Shown: positions 8,765 to 16,657 of the stretch, piece by piece
How positions within the stretch are numbered: position 1 is the stretch's first letter
Layout: every line of letters starts with the position of its first letter
Assembly (NCBI RefSeq): GCF_025847235.1
Contig: NZ_JAOZEW010000004.1
Location: 186,001-250,000 of the forward strand
Direction: 5' to 3'
Length of the DNA: 64,000 nt
DNA from: Flavobacterium shii
GTDB lineage: Bacteria > Bacteroidota > Bacteroidia > Flavobacteriales > Flavobacteriaceae
The notes under the pieces: generated by a model
Database searches by the model: none
What the model was told of the DNA's origin: nothing
Seen by the model: the letters and a program-made list of their open reading frames with translations, nothing else
Made by a program: the position numbers and the translations under genes

Positions 8765-9883
8765 TTAAGACGTTTTTCTATAATTAATAACAGCTGCGGT
8801 ATTTAGTACGATTGCAAATCCCAGTATAATTAAAATATGCTTGCTGATATCCTTAAAGCCACTTCCTTTTATTATTACCATCCTCATTACATCAATAAAA
8901 TAACTTATCGGGTTGAACTTCGAAGCTGTTTTTGCCCAATCGGGCATACTGTCTATGGGAGTAAATAAACCTCCCATTAAAACAAATATCATTACAAAAA
9001 AGAACATGATAAGCATGGCTTGTTGTTGCGTATCGCATATTGTAGATATCAATAAACCAAAACCTAAAATAGCCAATAGATAAACGCACACAAAAGCATA
9101 CAAAACAAAGATATTCCCTAACGGAATTATGCCATAAAAAACCCAACCTACAAGTAATCCCAATGTAAATACTACATTACCGAGTATCCAGAACGGAATT
9201 AATTTCCCTAAGATAAAATGGTATTTTTTAACTGGAGAAACATTAATTTGCTCAATTGTACCCGCTTCTTTTTCTTTTACAATATTCAAAGCCGAGAGAA
9301 AACCACCAACCAGTGTAACGAGAATAGCCAATATTCCCGGAACCATAAATAGTCTGTAATTTAAATGTGGATTATACCAATTGGACGTTGTAATCTCTAT
9401 TACAGGAATCGCATTAAAACTATCTGCTACATTCAATTTGTTTCTTAGTCCGTTATTATATTCTTGTATAATTTGGTTTATATAACCTGCTCCTAAACCT
9501 GCTTTTGTTCCGTTTATGGCGTTTACACCAATAAAAAGCTGTTGCTTGTTCTCACGTATAAGATCTTGCTCAAATCCACGCGGAATTTCCAAAATTAAAT
9601 CGGCATTATCGTCTTCTATTTGAATGAAAGCCTGTTTATAGGAATCATTGTAGCTGCGTAACTTAAAATAACCCGAAGCGATAACCTGATTAATTAAATC
9701 TCTGGAATAATCGGAACGGTCATTATCTACCACAGCCAGATTAATATTCTTTATTTCAAAATTGGCGGCAAGCGGCAAAATGATAAGCTGTATAACCGGC
9801 ATTACCATTATCACTGCCAGAATAGCGCGGTTACGGAATATTTGTTTGAACTCTTTTATGAACAAAAATTTTATGATTCTCAT
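8765..9883 (-). CDS. ABC-2 type exporter permease (YbhR/YbhS-like), second
   Basis: 372 residues. One N-terminal membrane helix (about 20-40) is followed by a large periplasmic domain (about 45-175). A block of five membrane helices starts at FMVPGILAILVTLVGGFL and contains the ABC-2 motif EKEAGTIEQINVSP. It is the last gene of the seven-gene operon and overlaps the previous permease by 4 bases (ATGA). With its partner it forms the membrane pore of a drug or lipid exporter energised by the two ATPases upstream. Confidence 0.92.
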   Translation of the reverse strand: MRIIKFLFIKEFKQIFRNRAILAVIMVMPVIQLIILPLAANFEIKNINLAVVDNDRSDYSRDLINQVIASGYFKLRSYNDSYKQAFIQIEDDNADLILEIPRGFEQDLIRENKQQLFIGVNAINGTKAGLGAGYINQIIQEYNNGLRNKLNVADSFNAIPVIEITTSNWYNPHLNYRLFMVPGILAILVTLVGGFLSALNIVKEKEAGTIEQINVSPVKKYHFILGKLIPFWILGNVVFTLGLLVGWVFYGIIPLGNIFVLYAFVCVYLLAILGFGLLISTICDTQQQAMLIMFFFVMIFVLMGGLFTPIDSMPDWAKTASKFNPISYFIDVMRMVIIKGSGFKDISKHILIILGFAIVLNTAAVINYRKTS

Positions 9884-10986
9884 GCCAAACGTATTTTAAA
9901 GCTTCTGAGGCTTATTATCAACAAGAAAATTGTAATCCCAAATAGAATCAGGGTTTCTTTCCATACATATGAGAATCCCAGTCCTTTTATCATAACATTC
10001 TTCACAATTATGTAATACCACTTAGAAGGGACAATATTCGAAAACCATTGCAAGGGCAGTGGCATATTCTCTATAGGAAACATAAAACCACTAAAAAGTA
10101 ATGTAGGTAATAACATCCCTAGCAATGATATTAACATAGCCGTTTGCATCGAATCTGTCTTGATAGAAATAAATATTCCCAAAGTAAGACAGGTTATAAT
10201 AAATAGTGTGCTCTCGGCAAAAAGCAAAAGTATACTTCCCGCAATAGGAAGATCGAGAACAAATACACTCAATAATAAAATAGTAATTACATTAACCATC
10301 GAAAGTAAAAGATAAGGAACTGCCTTAGATAGTATTATCATAATAGGCTTAAAGGGAGAAACCAAAAGAATTTCCATCGTTCCCATCTCTTTTTCCTTAA
10401 CAATAGAAATTGCTGTCATCATTACACAAACCAGCATAAGAATAAGTGCCATAACTCCGGGAACAAAATTTGGAGCTCCTTTTAGTTGTGGGTTATATAA
10501 CATTTTTACTTCTGGCTTTATTTGATATGGGACCGGATTAGTCTCATTTAATTGCGCCTGATAATCATTTATGATAGACGAAACATAATTGGTTAATGTC
10601 GTAGCCGTATTAGGATCGGAAGCATCTGCAATAACCTGTATTTGTGCTTTATTCTCATGTAATAATTGATTGTTAAAACCTTCCGGAAATACAATTGCCA
10701 TTTTTATTTCTCCAGTTTTAAATGCTGCTTCCAATGTTGCGCTTCCGGCAAGACTTTTTGTAATTTCAAAATATCGGCTTGCATCTATTTTACTAATTAT
10801 TTCCTGCGAAGCAATGTCTTTGGCATAATCTACAACTACTATGTTTGAGTTTTTGACTTCATTTGTGAGTGCAAAACCAAAAATAAGAATCTGCACTATT
10901 GGCATTCCAAAGAGAATGAATAATGTTTTTTTGTCGCGCAGTACGTGCAAAAATTCCTTTTTTACGAATGTTAAAAACTGTTTCAT
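9880..10986 (-). CDS. ABC-2 type exporter permease (YbhR/YbhS-like), first
   Basis: 368 residues with the same architecture as its neighbour: N-terminal helix (LFILFGMPIVQILIFGF), periplasmic domain, then PNFVPGVMALILMLVCVMM and the motif EKEMGTMEILLVSP before four more helices. It starts 11 bases after the ATPase gene and overlaps the next permease by 4 bases. The two permeases are paralogues and probably form a heterodimer, as YbhS and YbhR do in E. coli. Confidence 0.92.
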   Translation of the reverse strand: MKQFLTFVKKEFLHVLRDKKTLFILFGMPIVQILIFGFALTNEVKNSNIVVVDYAKDIASQEIISKIDASRYFEITKSLAGSATLEAAFKTGEIKMAIVFPEGFNNQLLHENKAQIQVIADASDPNTATTLTNYVSSIINDYQAQLNETNPVPYQIKPEVKMLYNPQLKGAPNFVPGVMALILMLVCVMMTAISIVKEKEMGTMEILLVSPFKPIMIILSKAVPYLLLSMVNVITILLLSVFVLDLPIAGSILLLFAESTLFIITCLTLGIFISIKTDSMQTAMLISLLGMLLPTLLFSGFMFPIENMPLPLQWFSNIVPSKWYYIIVKNVMIKGLGFSYVWKETLILFGITIFLLIISLRSFKIRLA

Positions 10987-10997
10987 CTCCTAGATTA

Positions 10998-11738
10998 TTA
11001 TTCTCCGCGTTTTGCTTCTCTGGCAAGATGATAAAAAACCTCATCCATTGTTGCTAAGCCGAATTGCTTTTTTAAATTTGTTGGAGTATCAAGTGCTTCT
11101 ACCCTTCCGTCGACCATTATAGAGACCCTGTTACAATATTCGGCTTCATCCATATAATGTGTCGTTACAAAAATCGTGATTCCGTTTCCTGAAGCTTCAT
11201 AGATTAAATCCCAAAATTGTCTGCGCGTTACAGGATCTACTCCTCCTGTAGGTTCATCCAGAAATACAATTTCCGGTTTGTGTATAATTGCAGTTGAGAA
11301 TGCCAGTTTTTGTTTCCATCCCAGCGGAAGTGAGCCAACTCTTTTGTTTGCCTGATCTTCCATTCCTAACTGTTTTAAAAGTGCTGCACTATTCTCTTTA
11401 ATCGCTTTATCACTAAGCCCATAAATCCCTGCAAAAAAAGTAATATTCTCCTGTACTGTAAGATCATCATACAAAGAGAATTTCTGACTCATATAACCAA
11501 TGCTTTTCTTTATTTTTTCTGTTTCCTTATAAACATCAAAACCCGCAATTGTAGCCTCACCAGAAGTTGGGTTGGATAAACCGCATAACATTCTCATAGC
11601 TGTAGTTTTACCTGCACCATTTGCACCTAGAAACCCGAAAATCTCCCCTTTATCCACATCAAAAGTGATAGAATCTACTGCAGTAAAATCTCCAAATCGT
11701 TTGGTTAATCCTTTACATGAAATTACTTTTTTGCTCAT
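10998..11738 (-). CDS. ABC exporter ATPase, equivalent to the C-terminal half of YbhF
   Basis: 246 residues, a single nucleotide-binding domain. It has Walker A GANGAGKTT, Q-loop YMSQKFSLYDDLT, Walker B IVFLDEP, and switch His in VTTHYMDEA. The signature motif is LPLGWKQ rather than LSGGQ, as in the second ATPase domain of YbhF-type tandem proteins. It lies between the first ATPase (77-base gap holding a strong hairpin) and the permeases (11-base gap). Confidence 0.93.
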   Translation of the reverse strand: MSKKVISCKGLTKRFGDFTAVDSITFDVDKGEIFGFLGANGAGKTTAMRMLCGLSNPTSGEATIAGFDVYKETEKIKKSIGYMSQKFSLYDDLTVQENITFFAGIYGLSDKAIKENSAALLKQLGMEDQANKRVGSLPLGWKQKLAFSTAIIHKPEIVFLDEPTGGVDPVTRRQFWDLIYEASGNGITIFVTTHYMDEAEYCNRVSIMVDGRVEALDTPTNLKKQFGLATMDEVFYHLAREAKRGE

Positions 11739-11764
11739 AAAAATGTTTTTTTAACCGTTGGATC

Positions 11765-11799
11765 AAGCTTTGTCAAAGTTTTGAGTTTTGACAAAGCTT
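11765..11799 (-). repeat. Intra-operon 13-bp perfect stem-loop
   Basis: AAGCTTTGTCAAA (11765-11777) and TTTGACAAAGCTT (11787-11799) are perfectly complementary around a 9-base loop. It lies in the only sizeable gap of the ABC operon, between the two ATPase genes. There is no T-run next to it, so mRNA processing, stability or attenuation is more likely than full termination. Confidence 0.65.
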
Positions 11800-11815
11800 A
11801 ACGTCTGACAAATTC

Positions 11816-12724
11816 TCAACTCAAAAGTTTAATAAAACTATCTTCAATCGTTACGGCTGCCTCTTTTATCTCTATGTTTTTAATTCCTTTATTTTCCAGA
11901 AACTGCAATAAATCTGGTTGATTTGGTTTTCCCTGAAAAGAAAAATGTGCAAACTCTCCAAAGGCATAACTTGCAAGTCTCTTTGGGTATACAGACAAAG
12001 CTTGTAAGAGCGGATACATTTTATCTGCTTTGATGGCAAAAAGCACATCAGGATAATTGTCGATAATATTCTTCGGACTATCGATAGAAAGTATTTTCCC
12101 CTCTTGGATCAATGCAATGCGATCACAAAGATTGGCTTCATCCATATAAGGCGTAGAAACTATAATTGTGATATCCTGTTCCTTTAGTTTTTTGAGCATT
12201 TCCCAAAACTCCTTTCTAGATACGGGATCAACTCCCGTTGTGGGTTCATCCAGAAATAACACATTCGGTTTATGGATAAGAGCGCAGCACAAAGCCAATT
12301 TTTGTTTCATTCCTCCAGATAATTTCCCTGCTCTACGGGTTTTAAAAGGTTCTATTTGGATATAAATATCTTTTATCAAATCATAATTCTCCTGTATCGT
12401 AGTTCCGAATAATGTGGCGAAAAAAGATAGATTTTCTTCTACCGTTAAATCCTGATATAAGGAGAACCTACCAGGCATATAACCAATGGTGTTTCTTATG
12501 GATTTAAAATCTGTTACCACATCAAGTCCATCAATCGAAGCCGAACCTCTATCGGCGAGCAAAAGCGTTGTTAAAACCCTAAAAATGCTGGTTTTCCCTG
12601 CTCCATCTGGACCTATTAATCCAAAAAGCTCTCCTTTATTCACCGAAAAAGAAACGTCATCAACGGCTATCTTCTTTTCCTTTCCGTAGGTTTTGGTAAT
12701 ATTTTTTACAACAACCGATTCCAT
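11816..12724 (-). CDS. ABC exporter ATPase, equivalent to the N-terminal half of YbhF
   Basis: 302 residues: a nucleotide-binding domain with Walker A GPDGAGKTS, Q-loop YMPGRFSLYQDLT, signature LSGGMKQ and Walker B VLFLDEP. The switch region reads STPYMDEA, with Pro where the catalytic His usually sits; its neighbour has THYMDEA. A roughly 75-residue C-terminal extension follows. The start ATG shares one base with the stop of the adaptor gene (TAATG). The missing switch His suggests one of the two ATP sites is degenerate, as in many heterodimeric exporters. Confidence 0.92.
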   Translation of the reverse strand: MESVVVKNITKTYGKEKKIAVDDVSFSVNKGELFGLIGPDGAGKTSIFRVLTTLLLADRGSASIDGLDVVTDFKSIRNTIGYMPGRFSLYQDLTVEENLSFFATLFGTTIQENYDLIKDIYIQIEPFKTRRAGKLSGGMKQKLALCCALIHKPNVLFLDEPTTGVDPVSRKEFWEMLKKLKEQDITIIVSTPYMDEANLCDRIALIQEGKILSIDSPKNIIDNYPDVLFAIKADKMYPLLQALSVYPKRLASYAFGEFAHFSFQGKPNQPDLLQFLENKGIKNIEIKEAAVTIEDSFIKLLS

Positions 12725-13617
12725 TATTTCGAGAATTTTATTTCGCCATACATTCCTATCTTAAGATAACCATCATTCTTAACTCTTATTTTCACAGCAT
12801 ATACAAGATTGGCGCGTTCATCTTTGGTTTGTATCGTTTTTGGCGTAAACTCTGCCTTATCGCTAATCCATTCTACAATGCCACCGTATTCTTTATAGGT
12901 TTTGTTTGTTGCATCTACAAATACTTGCACCTTATCATTTATTTTAATACTTGGTAATTGATCTCCGGTAATATATACTCTTAGGATTATGGTCGACAAA
13001 TCGGCTATTTTATATAACGGTTTACCAATGATTGCCATCTCACCCATCTCGGCATATTTAGTGAGTACCGTTCCATTAATTTTATTTACAATTTTAGATT
13101 TAGCCAATTGATCATTTATCTGGTCTACCTGCACTTTTAAAGTTCTGGTATCTTCATTGATTCCTGTCGTATTAATATCCAACTGTTTTTGTAATGCATT
13201 TATCTGTTTTTGTATAACTGATACATTGGTTGTTGCATCATCCAGTTGTTTTCTCGTTGCGGCATCGGCTTTTACCAGATTTCGCATGCGTTTTTCGTCT
13301 ATCCTGGCTTGTTTTAGTTGTTCTCTATATACATCCAATTGTGAATTGATATCGGGCTTTTTGCTTTGTGTTGCTTTAATTTGTGCCAATAATTGATCTC
13401 GCTTAAGCGAAAGTTGTATCGTATCGATATACCCCACAACCTGACCTTCTTTTAATGCATTACCTTCCTCAACCTTCAGTTCTTTGATTATTCCGCCAGC
13501 CTCGGCAGATATAATAGTTTCTACCGCTTCAAAAGTTCCTGTTGCATCAAATTCATCCTTGGTACCGGAACATGATATTGCTAATGTTACTATTGTTATT
13601 AATACTATTTTTTTCAT
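12724..13617 (-). CDS. HlyD-family membrane-fusion lipoprotein (YbhG-like)
   Basis: 297 residues. A lipoprotein signal with lipobox AISC (Cys16) is followed by a biotinyl/lipoyl-like half-motif (IISAEAGGIIKELKVEEGNALKEGQVV). A coiled-coil hairpin spans about residues 70-170 (KRDQLLAQIKATQSKK...LQKQLDINTTG). The second lipoyl half is INGTVLTKYAEMGEMA, and a beta-barrel completes the protein. It bridges the inner-membrane ABC permeases and the TolC-like channel encoded 8 bases upstream. Confidence 0.92.
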   Translation of the reverse strand: MKKIVLITIVTLAISCSGTKDEFDATGTFEAVETIISAEAGGIIKELKVEEGNALKEGQVVGYIDTIQLSLKRDQLLAQIKATQSKKPDINSQLDVYREQLKQARIDEKRMRNLVKADAATRKQLDDATTNVSVIQKQINALQKQLDINTTGINEDTRTLKVQVDQINDQLAKSKIVNKINGTVLTKYAEMGEMAIIGKPLYKIADLSTIILRVYITGDQLPSIKINDKVQVFVDATNKTYKEYGGIVEWISDKAEFTPKTIQTKDERANLVYAVKIRVKNDGYLKIGMYGEIKFSK

Positions 13618-13624
13618 CTTGTGA

Positions 13625-14887
13625 TTAATTACCAGTTATTAATTTTTGTCTGTATTTCGCCAAAAGCAAATCTGTTTCATGGATAATTTTATTTTGCGTT
13701 GCAGCATTTTCCTGATTCACTTCACGCAGATAATCACTGGAATCTATAACGCCGTTTTCCAACTGTGCAAGAGCCGCTTTTTTTACATTATTCCTAAGTT
13801 TTATAATCTCATTATCCGAAACAAGGTATTCTTCTAGTTTTGTAATCTCTGCATTTTGTTGTTTAATCGACTGATTGGTATTAAAGAGAAAAACTTCTTT
13901 ATCTACTTCGAGTTGTTCTTTATTAATCTCGATAATTTGTTTTTGTTTATCAGATGTATAAAAACCCGTTAAAGACCAATTGAGCCTTACACCTCCTATA
14001 TAATACGATTCCCAACCTTCTTTAAGGACATTAAGCGCGGGATTCCCGTAACCTCCCTGTACAAAAAAATTAAACTTTGGTAAATTACCAATCGAAATTG
14101 TTTTTTTGTCAATCTCCAGACTTTCATTTCTGTAATTGAAAAGTTCAAGTTCGGGACGTTTTATTTCCATTGAATTTACAATATTATCCGGAGTTTGTAA
14201 TTGTGTGTCCGGAGATAGTTCCAGGTTTATAAAAAGACCTAACATATCCAGATATGCTTTTTTATAATTGCGAATACCTGTAGCTGTTTGATCCGTTTGA
14301 AGATATTCGGCTTTAAGTAAATCAAGGCTGCTTCTATAAGCTGTACCGTTAACAAGTTGTGCTTCGACAGTTTTAATTCCGATACGGATATCATTTTTGA
14401 GTAATTCATTTTGGAAAAGTTGTTCATCATAAACAAGTATTCCAAAATAGAGTTCGGTTACTCTTTGTTTTACAGCATATAAATCTACTTTGAGTTGCTG
14501 CTCCGAAACTTTTGTTTGCTTTTCGACAATTGCCTTTTGTTGTTTCAATGCACCGCCATCATAGATTAACTGGTTTACTTCTGCGTAAGCGCGATATTGA
14601 TCTTTGTTAAGAATTGGCACATCGATACCAGGAATACTAATGGGTAATTTGGTCACATCCGACTGATAGGTTGCCTGACCAAAAACATCAAATCTGGGAT
14701 AATATCCTTTGGCGATATTATCAATTGTGAATTCGCTGCTTTTGGTAATCAAATCTCGTTTTTTGGATAACGGATAATTCTCTTCTGCCATAGCATAACA
14801 ATCCTGAAGTTTTAACAACTTATCTTGCTGTGCATAAAACTGAAATACAGAAAAAAGAACCAGTATAACTACAAATAACCTTTTCAT
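13625..14887 (-). CDS. TolC-family outer-membrane channel of the ABC exporter
   Basis: 420 residues. The signal peptide ends FYAQ (about residue 19). Two OEP repeats of long amphipathic helices are present (LLKLQDCYAMAEENYPL at the start, QLENGVIDSSDYLREVNQENAA in the second). The trimer forms the outer-membrane duct for the exporter encoded downstream. It is the first structural gene after the TetR regulator, with a second copy of the regulator's putative operator in the gap. Confidence 0.92.
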   Translation of the reverse strand: MKRLFVVILVLFSVFQFYAQQDKLLKLQDCYAMAEENYPLSKKRDLITKSSEFTIDNIAKGYYPRFDVFGQATYQSDVTKLPISIPGIDVPILNKDQYRAYAEVNQLIYDGGALKQQKAIVEKQTKVSEQQLKVDLYAVKQRVTELYFGILVYDEQLFQNELLKNDIRIGIKTVEAQLVNGTAYRSSLDLLKAEYLQTDQTATGIRNYKKAYLDMLGLFINLELSPDTQLQTPDNIVNSMEIKRPELELFNYRNESLEIDKKTISIGNLPKFNFFVQGGYGNPALNVLKEGWESYYIGGVRLNWSLTGFYTSDKQKQIIEINKEQLEVDKEVFLFNTNQSIKQQNAEITKLEEYLVSDNEIIKLRNNVKKAALAQLENGVIDSSDYLREVNQENAATQNKIIHETDLLLAKYRQKLITGN

Positions 14888-14914
14888 ATTTATAATTTTA
14901 TTTTAATACTTCGT

Positions 14915-14935
14915 TTTAATCATTTGATCTGTTCA
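14915..14935 (-). promoter_or_regulatory. Second, imperfect TetR operator copy
   Basis: TTTAATCATTTGATC (14915-14929) repeats 14 of the first 15 bases of the perfect palindrome at 15605. It lies in the 60-base gap between the regulator and the TolC gene, so it may control an internal promoter for the exporter genes. Confidence 0.5.
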
Positions 14936-14947
14936 AATCCAAAAAGA

Positions 14948-15550
14948 CTATGCTTCGATCATAACTTTAAACCACTTTACAATCAATATTTTTCGTTCTT
15001 CTGTAAATTCATTCAATTGGTCTGAATTCATAACTCCTGCCGACTCCAAAACGGGTTTGGTAATAAATGGAAAAATCGACATCGACAGAATATTTACTAT
15101 AAAATGTAATGGGTGTATATCTGGTCTTTTTTCTATAAGTTGTTTTACAAAAAAAGATTCAGTAAGCAATTTCCCTGCTTGGATTCTGTTTCCAAAATGT
15201 TCCGGATTATTTCTTATCTCGCTTAATACAAATAAAGGCAACCCTGGATTTTGGCTCAACATGGTAATATAAGCGTCGACTATTAAAGTTACTTTTTCGT
15301 CCAGAGAAGTTTTTTTGCTGTTTACTATTGGCGCAATCACGCCAAATAATTCACTTACTTTTTCGGCCATTACCAATTCGAAAAGTTTCTCTTTACTTCT
15401 AAAATAGTAGTTTAGCAATGCCAGATTAATTCCTGCTTCTTCGGCAATATCACGGGTGCGCGTAGCCGAGTATCCTTTTTGGGTAAATACTGTTCGAGCT
15501 GCTTCTTTTATTTTCTCCTCGGTGCTTGCGTCTTTATTCTTTAATACCAT
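14948..15550 (-). CDS. TetR-family repressor of the ABC exporter operon (CecR-like role)
   Basis: 200 residues. The N-terminal TetR HTH (about 12-58) reads KIKEAARTVFTQKGYSATRT, IAEEAGINLALLNYYFRSKEKLFELV. The C-terminal ligand domain is all-helical and not diagnostic. It is the first gene of the operon and sits downstream of an 18-bp perfect palindrome, consistent with autorepression. The order regulator, fusion protein, ATPase, two permeases matches E. coli CecR-YbhGFSR, with a TolC gene added. Confidence 0.9.
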   Translation of the reverse strand: MVLKNKDASTEEKIKEAARTVFTQKGYSATRTRDIAEEAGINLALLNYYFRSKEKLFELVMAEKVSELFGVIAPIVNSKKTSLDEKVTLIVDAYITMLSQNPGLPLFVLSEIRNNPEHFGNRIQAGKLLTESFFVKQLIEKRPDIHPLHFIVNILSMSIFPFITKPVLESAGVMNSDQLNEFTEERKILIVKWFKVMIEA

Positions 15551-15604
15551 GATTTCATGAATGTTACATAAAGATAAAAAATATATTTCGTTTTAAACAA
15601 AAGA

Positions 15605-15622
15605 TTTAATCATTTGATTAAA
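15605..15622 (-). promoter_or_regulatory. TetR operator palindrome
   Basis: TTTAATCATTTGATTAAA is a perfect 18-base palindrome (TTTAATCA-TT-TGATTAAA). It lies just downstream of a minus-strand -7 element and 55 bases before the TetR start, where repressor binding would block initiation. Confidence 0.7.
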
Positions 15623-15629
15623 AACAAAA

Positions 15630-15656
15630 CAAACCTATCCTAAAATCAAAAAACAA
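15630..15656 (-). promoter_or_regulatory. Promoter of the TetR-ABC exporter operon
   Basis: Read on the minus strand, TTG (15654-15656), 16 bases, then TAGGTTTG (15630-15637) matches the Bacteroidota -33/-7 consensus, with a slightly short spacer. The start site would fall inside or beside the operator palindrome. Confidence 0.5.
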
Positions 15657-15714
15657 TACTATAAAATGTCTGATTTAAAATGCTATAAGTATTGTAATAA
15701 AGTAACAGGAATAA

Positions 15715-16086
15715 CTACTTCCCGATAATCTCTTTGCGATGTAACATACCCCAATCTTTCAGGGCTTCGATAACTCCTTGAAGCGATTTACTATGTTCGG
15801 TTGCTGTATATTCTACTGTGGGTGGGAAAGTGTCATAAACGGTTCTTACAACAAGTTTATTAATCTCAAGGTCTTTTAATTCTTTAGATAACATCTTGTC
15901 GGTAATACCTATTACAGCTTTAGAGATTTGTTTAAAACGCATTGGACCGCTTGATAAAGAGATCAATATTTGTAATTTCCATCTTCCGCTTAATACTTCC
16001 AATGCATCTCTTACAGGGAGTAATGCTCCCTTACATTCTTCAGGACTATGTATTATTGCTATTGCTTTTTCTTGTATCTCCATCAT
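15715..16086 (-). CDS. HxlR-family repressor, single-cysteine (YodB/HypR-like)
   Basis: 123 residues from ATG 16086; a second ATG follows at once (16083). Upstream AAAGGGAAA is a plausible ribosome site. A longer frame open to 16182 would translate the promoter and operator and is rejected. The winged helix contains LEVLSGRWKLQILISL, GPMRFKQISKAV and ITDKMLSKELKDLE, then the wing VRTVYDTFPPTVEYTATEHG-like region, all typical of HxlR. There is one cysteine (Cys18, PEECKGAL), in the N-terminal region where YodB and HypR carry their redox-sensing Cys. It is divergent from DoxX and azoreductase genes, the probable targets. Confidence 0.92.
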   Translation of the reverse strand: MMEIQEKAIAIIHSPEECKGALLPVRDALEVLSGRWKLQILISLSSGPMRFKQISKAVIGITDKMLSKELKDLEINKLVVRTVYDTFPPTVEYTATEHSKSLQGVIEALKDWGMLHRKEIIGK

Positions 16087-16096
16087 TTTCCCTTTA

Positions 16097-16130
16097 CTAT
16101 CCTTTTGGATAGCGCTATCCCAGAGGATAG
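16097..16130. promoter_or_regulatory. Four alternating half-sites, HxlR operator
   Basis: CTATCC (16097), GGATAG (16107), CTATCC (16115) and GGATAG (16125) alternate with spacers of 4, 2 (within GGATAG-CG-CTATCC) and 4 bases. They therefore form overlapping perfect palindromes. All four sit in the HxlR leader, between its promoter and ATG, and upstream of the divergent promoter region. This is the expected layout for two repressor dimers binding side by side. Confidence 0.7.
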
Positions 16131-16147
16131 TACTATAAAATAGATAG

Positions 16148-16177
16148 CAAATGTAATTAAGTTTGTGGTGTGAACAA
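16148..16177 (-). promoter_or_regulatory. HxlR promoter
   Basis: On the minus strand TTG (16175-16177), 19 bases, TACATTTG (16148-16155) is a full match to the Bacteroidota consensus. On the plus strand TAAGTTTG (16158-16165) inside the spacer may be the -7 box of the divergent DoxX promoter, although no -33 TTG is seen for it. Confidence 0.6.
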
Positions 16178-16235
16178 AACAAAATAAAAGGGAATTCGAA
16201 TTTCCTAAAATCATTTAAACAACAATATTAAAATT

Positions 16236-16616
16236 ATGAGTAAAAAGAACAAAATTATCTATTGGATCAGTACTGGAATTATCTCTTTAATGATGCTTTT
16301 TAGCGCATATAGTTATATAACAAATCCTGAAATGAAAACAGTTTTTGCACAACACCTTGGTTTTCCTGATTACTTTAGGATTGAACTTGCTATTGCAAAA
16401 GTTTTGGGTGCAGTAATCTTAATTCTTCCTTTTATAAATAGTAAAATCAAAGAATGGGCTTATGCAGGATTTATTATTGTTTTTATTTCGGCAACTATTG
16501 CACATTTATCTGTGGGCGATGCAATACAACATACAGTAATGCCATTAGTATTCCTGGGGATTCTTGCACTTTCTTATTTCTATTCTGGTCATAGACTTAC
16601 TCTTTACTCTAAATAA
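16236..16616 (+). CDS. DoxX-like membrane protein
   Basis: 126 residues with four membrane helices (about 8-28, 47-66, 72-90, 97-115). The signature IAKVLGAVILILPFINSKIKEWAYAGF is typical of DoxX_2 proteins, which often accompany oxidative or electrophile stress genes. A paralogue lies at 55284. It is the first gene of a pair with the azoreductase (41-base gap), divergent from the HxlR repressor. Confidence 0.88.
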   Translation: MSKKNKIIYWISTGIISLMMLFSAYSYITNPEMKTVFAQHLGFPDYFRIELAIAKVLGAVILILPFINSKIKEWAYAGFIIVFISATIAHLSVGDAIQHTVMPLVFLGILALSYFYSGHRLTLYSK

Positions 16617-16657
16617 AATAGTCTTTACTCTAAACAATTAAAAATCTAAAAAATACC

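Noticed and set aside
15715..16182. Longer HxlR start at 16182
   Set aside because: It would translate the promoter and all four operator half-sites; the extra 32 residues are unlike the family.
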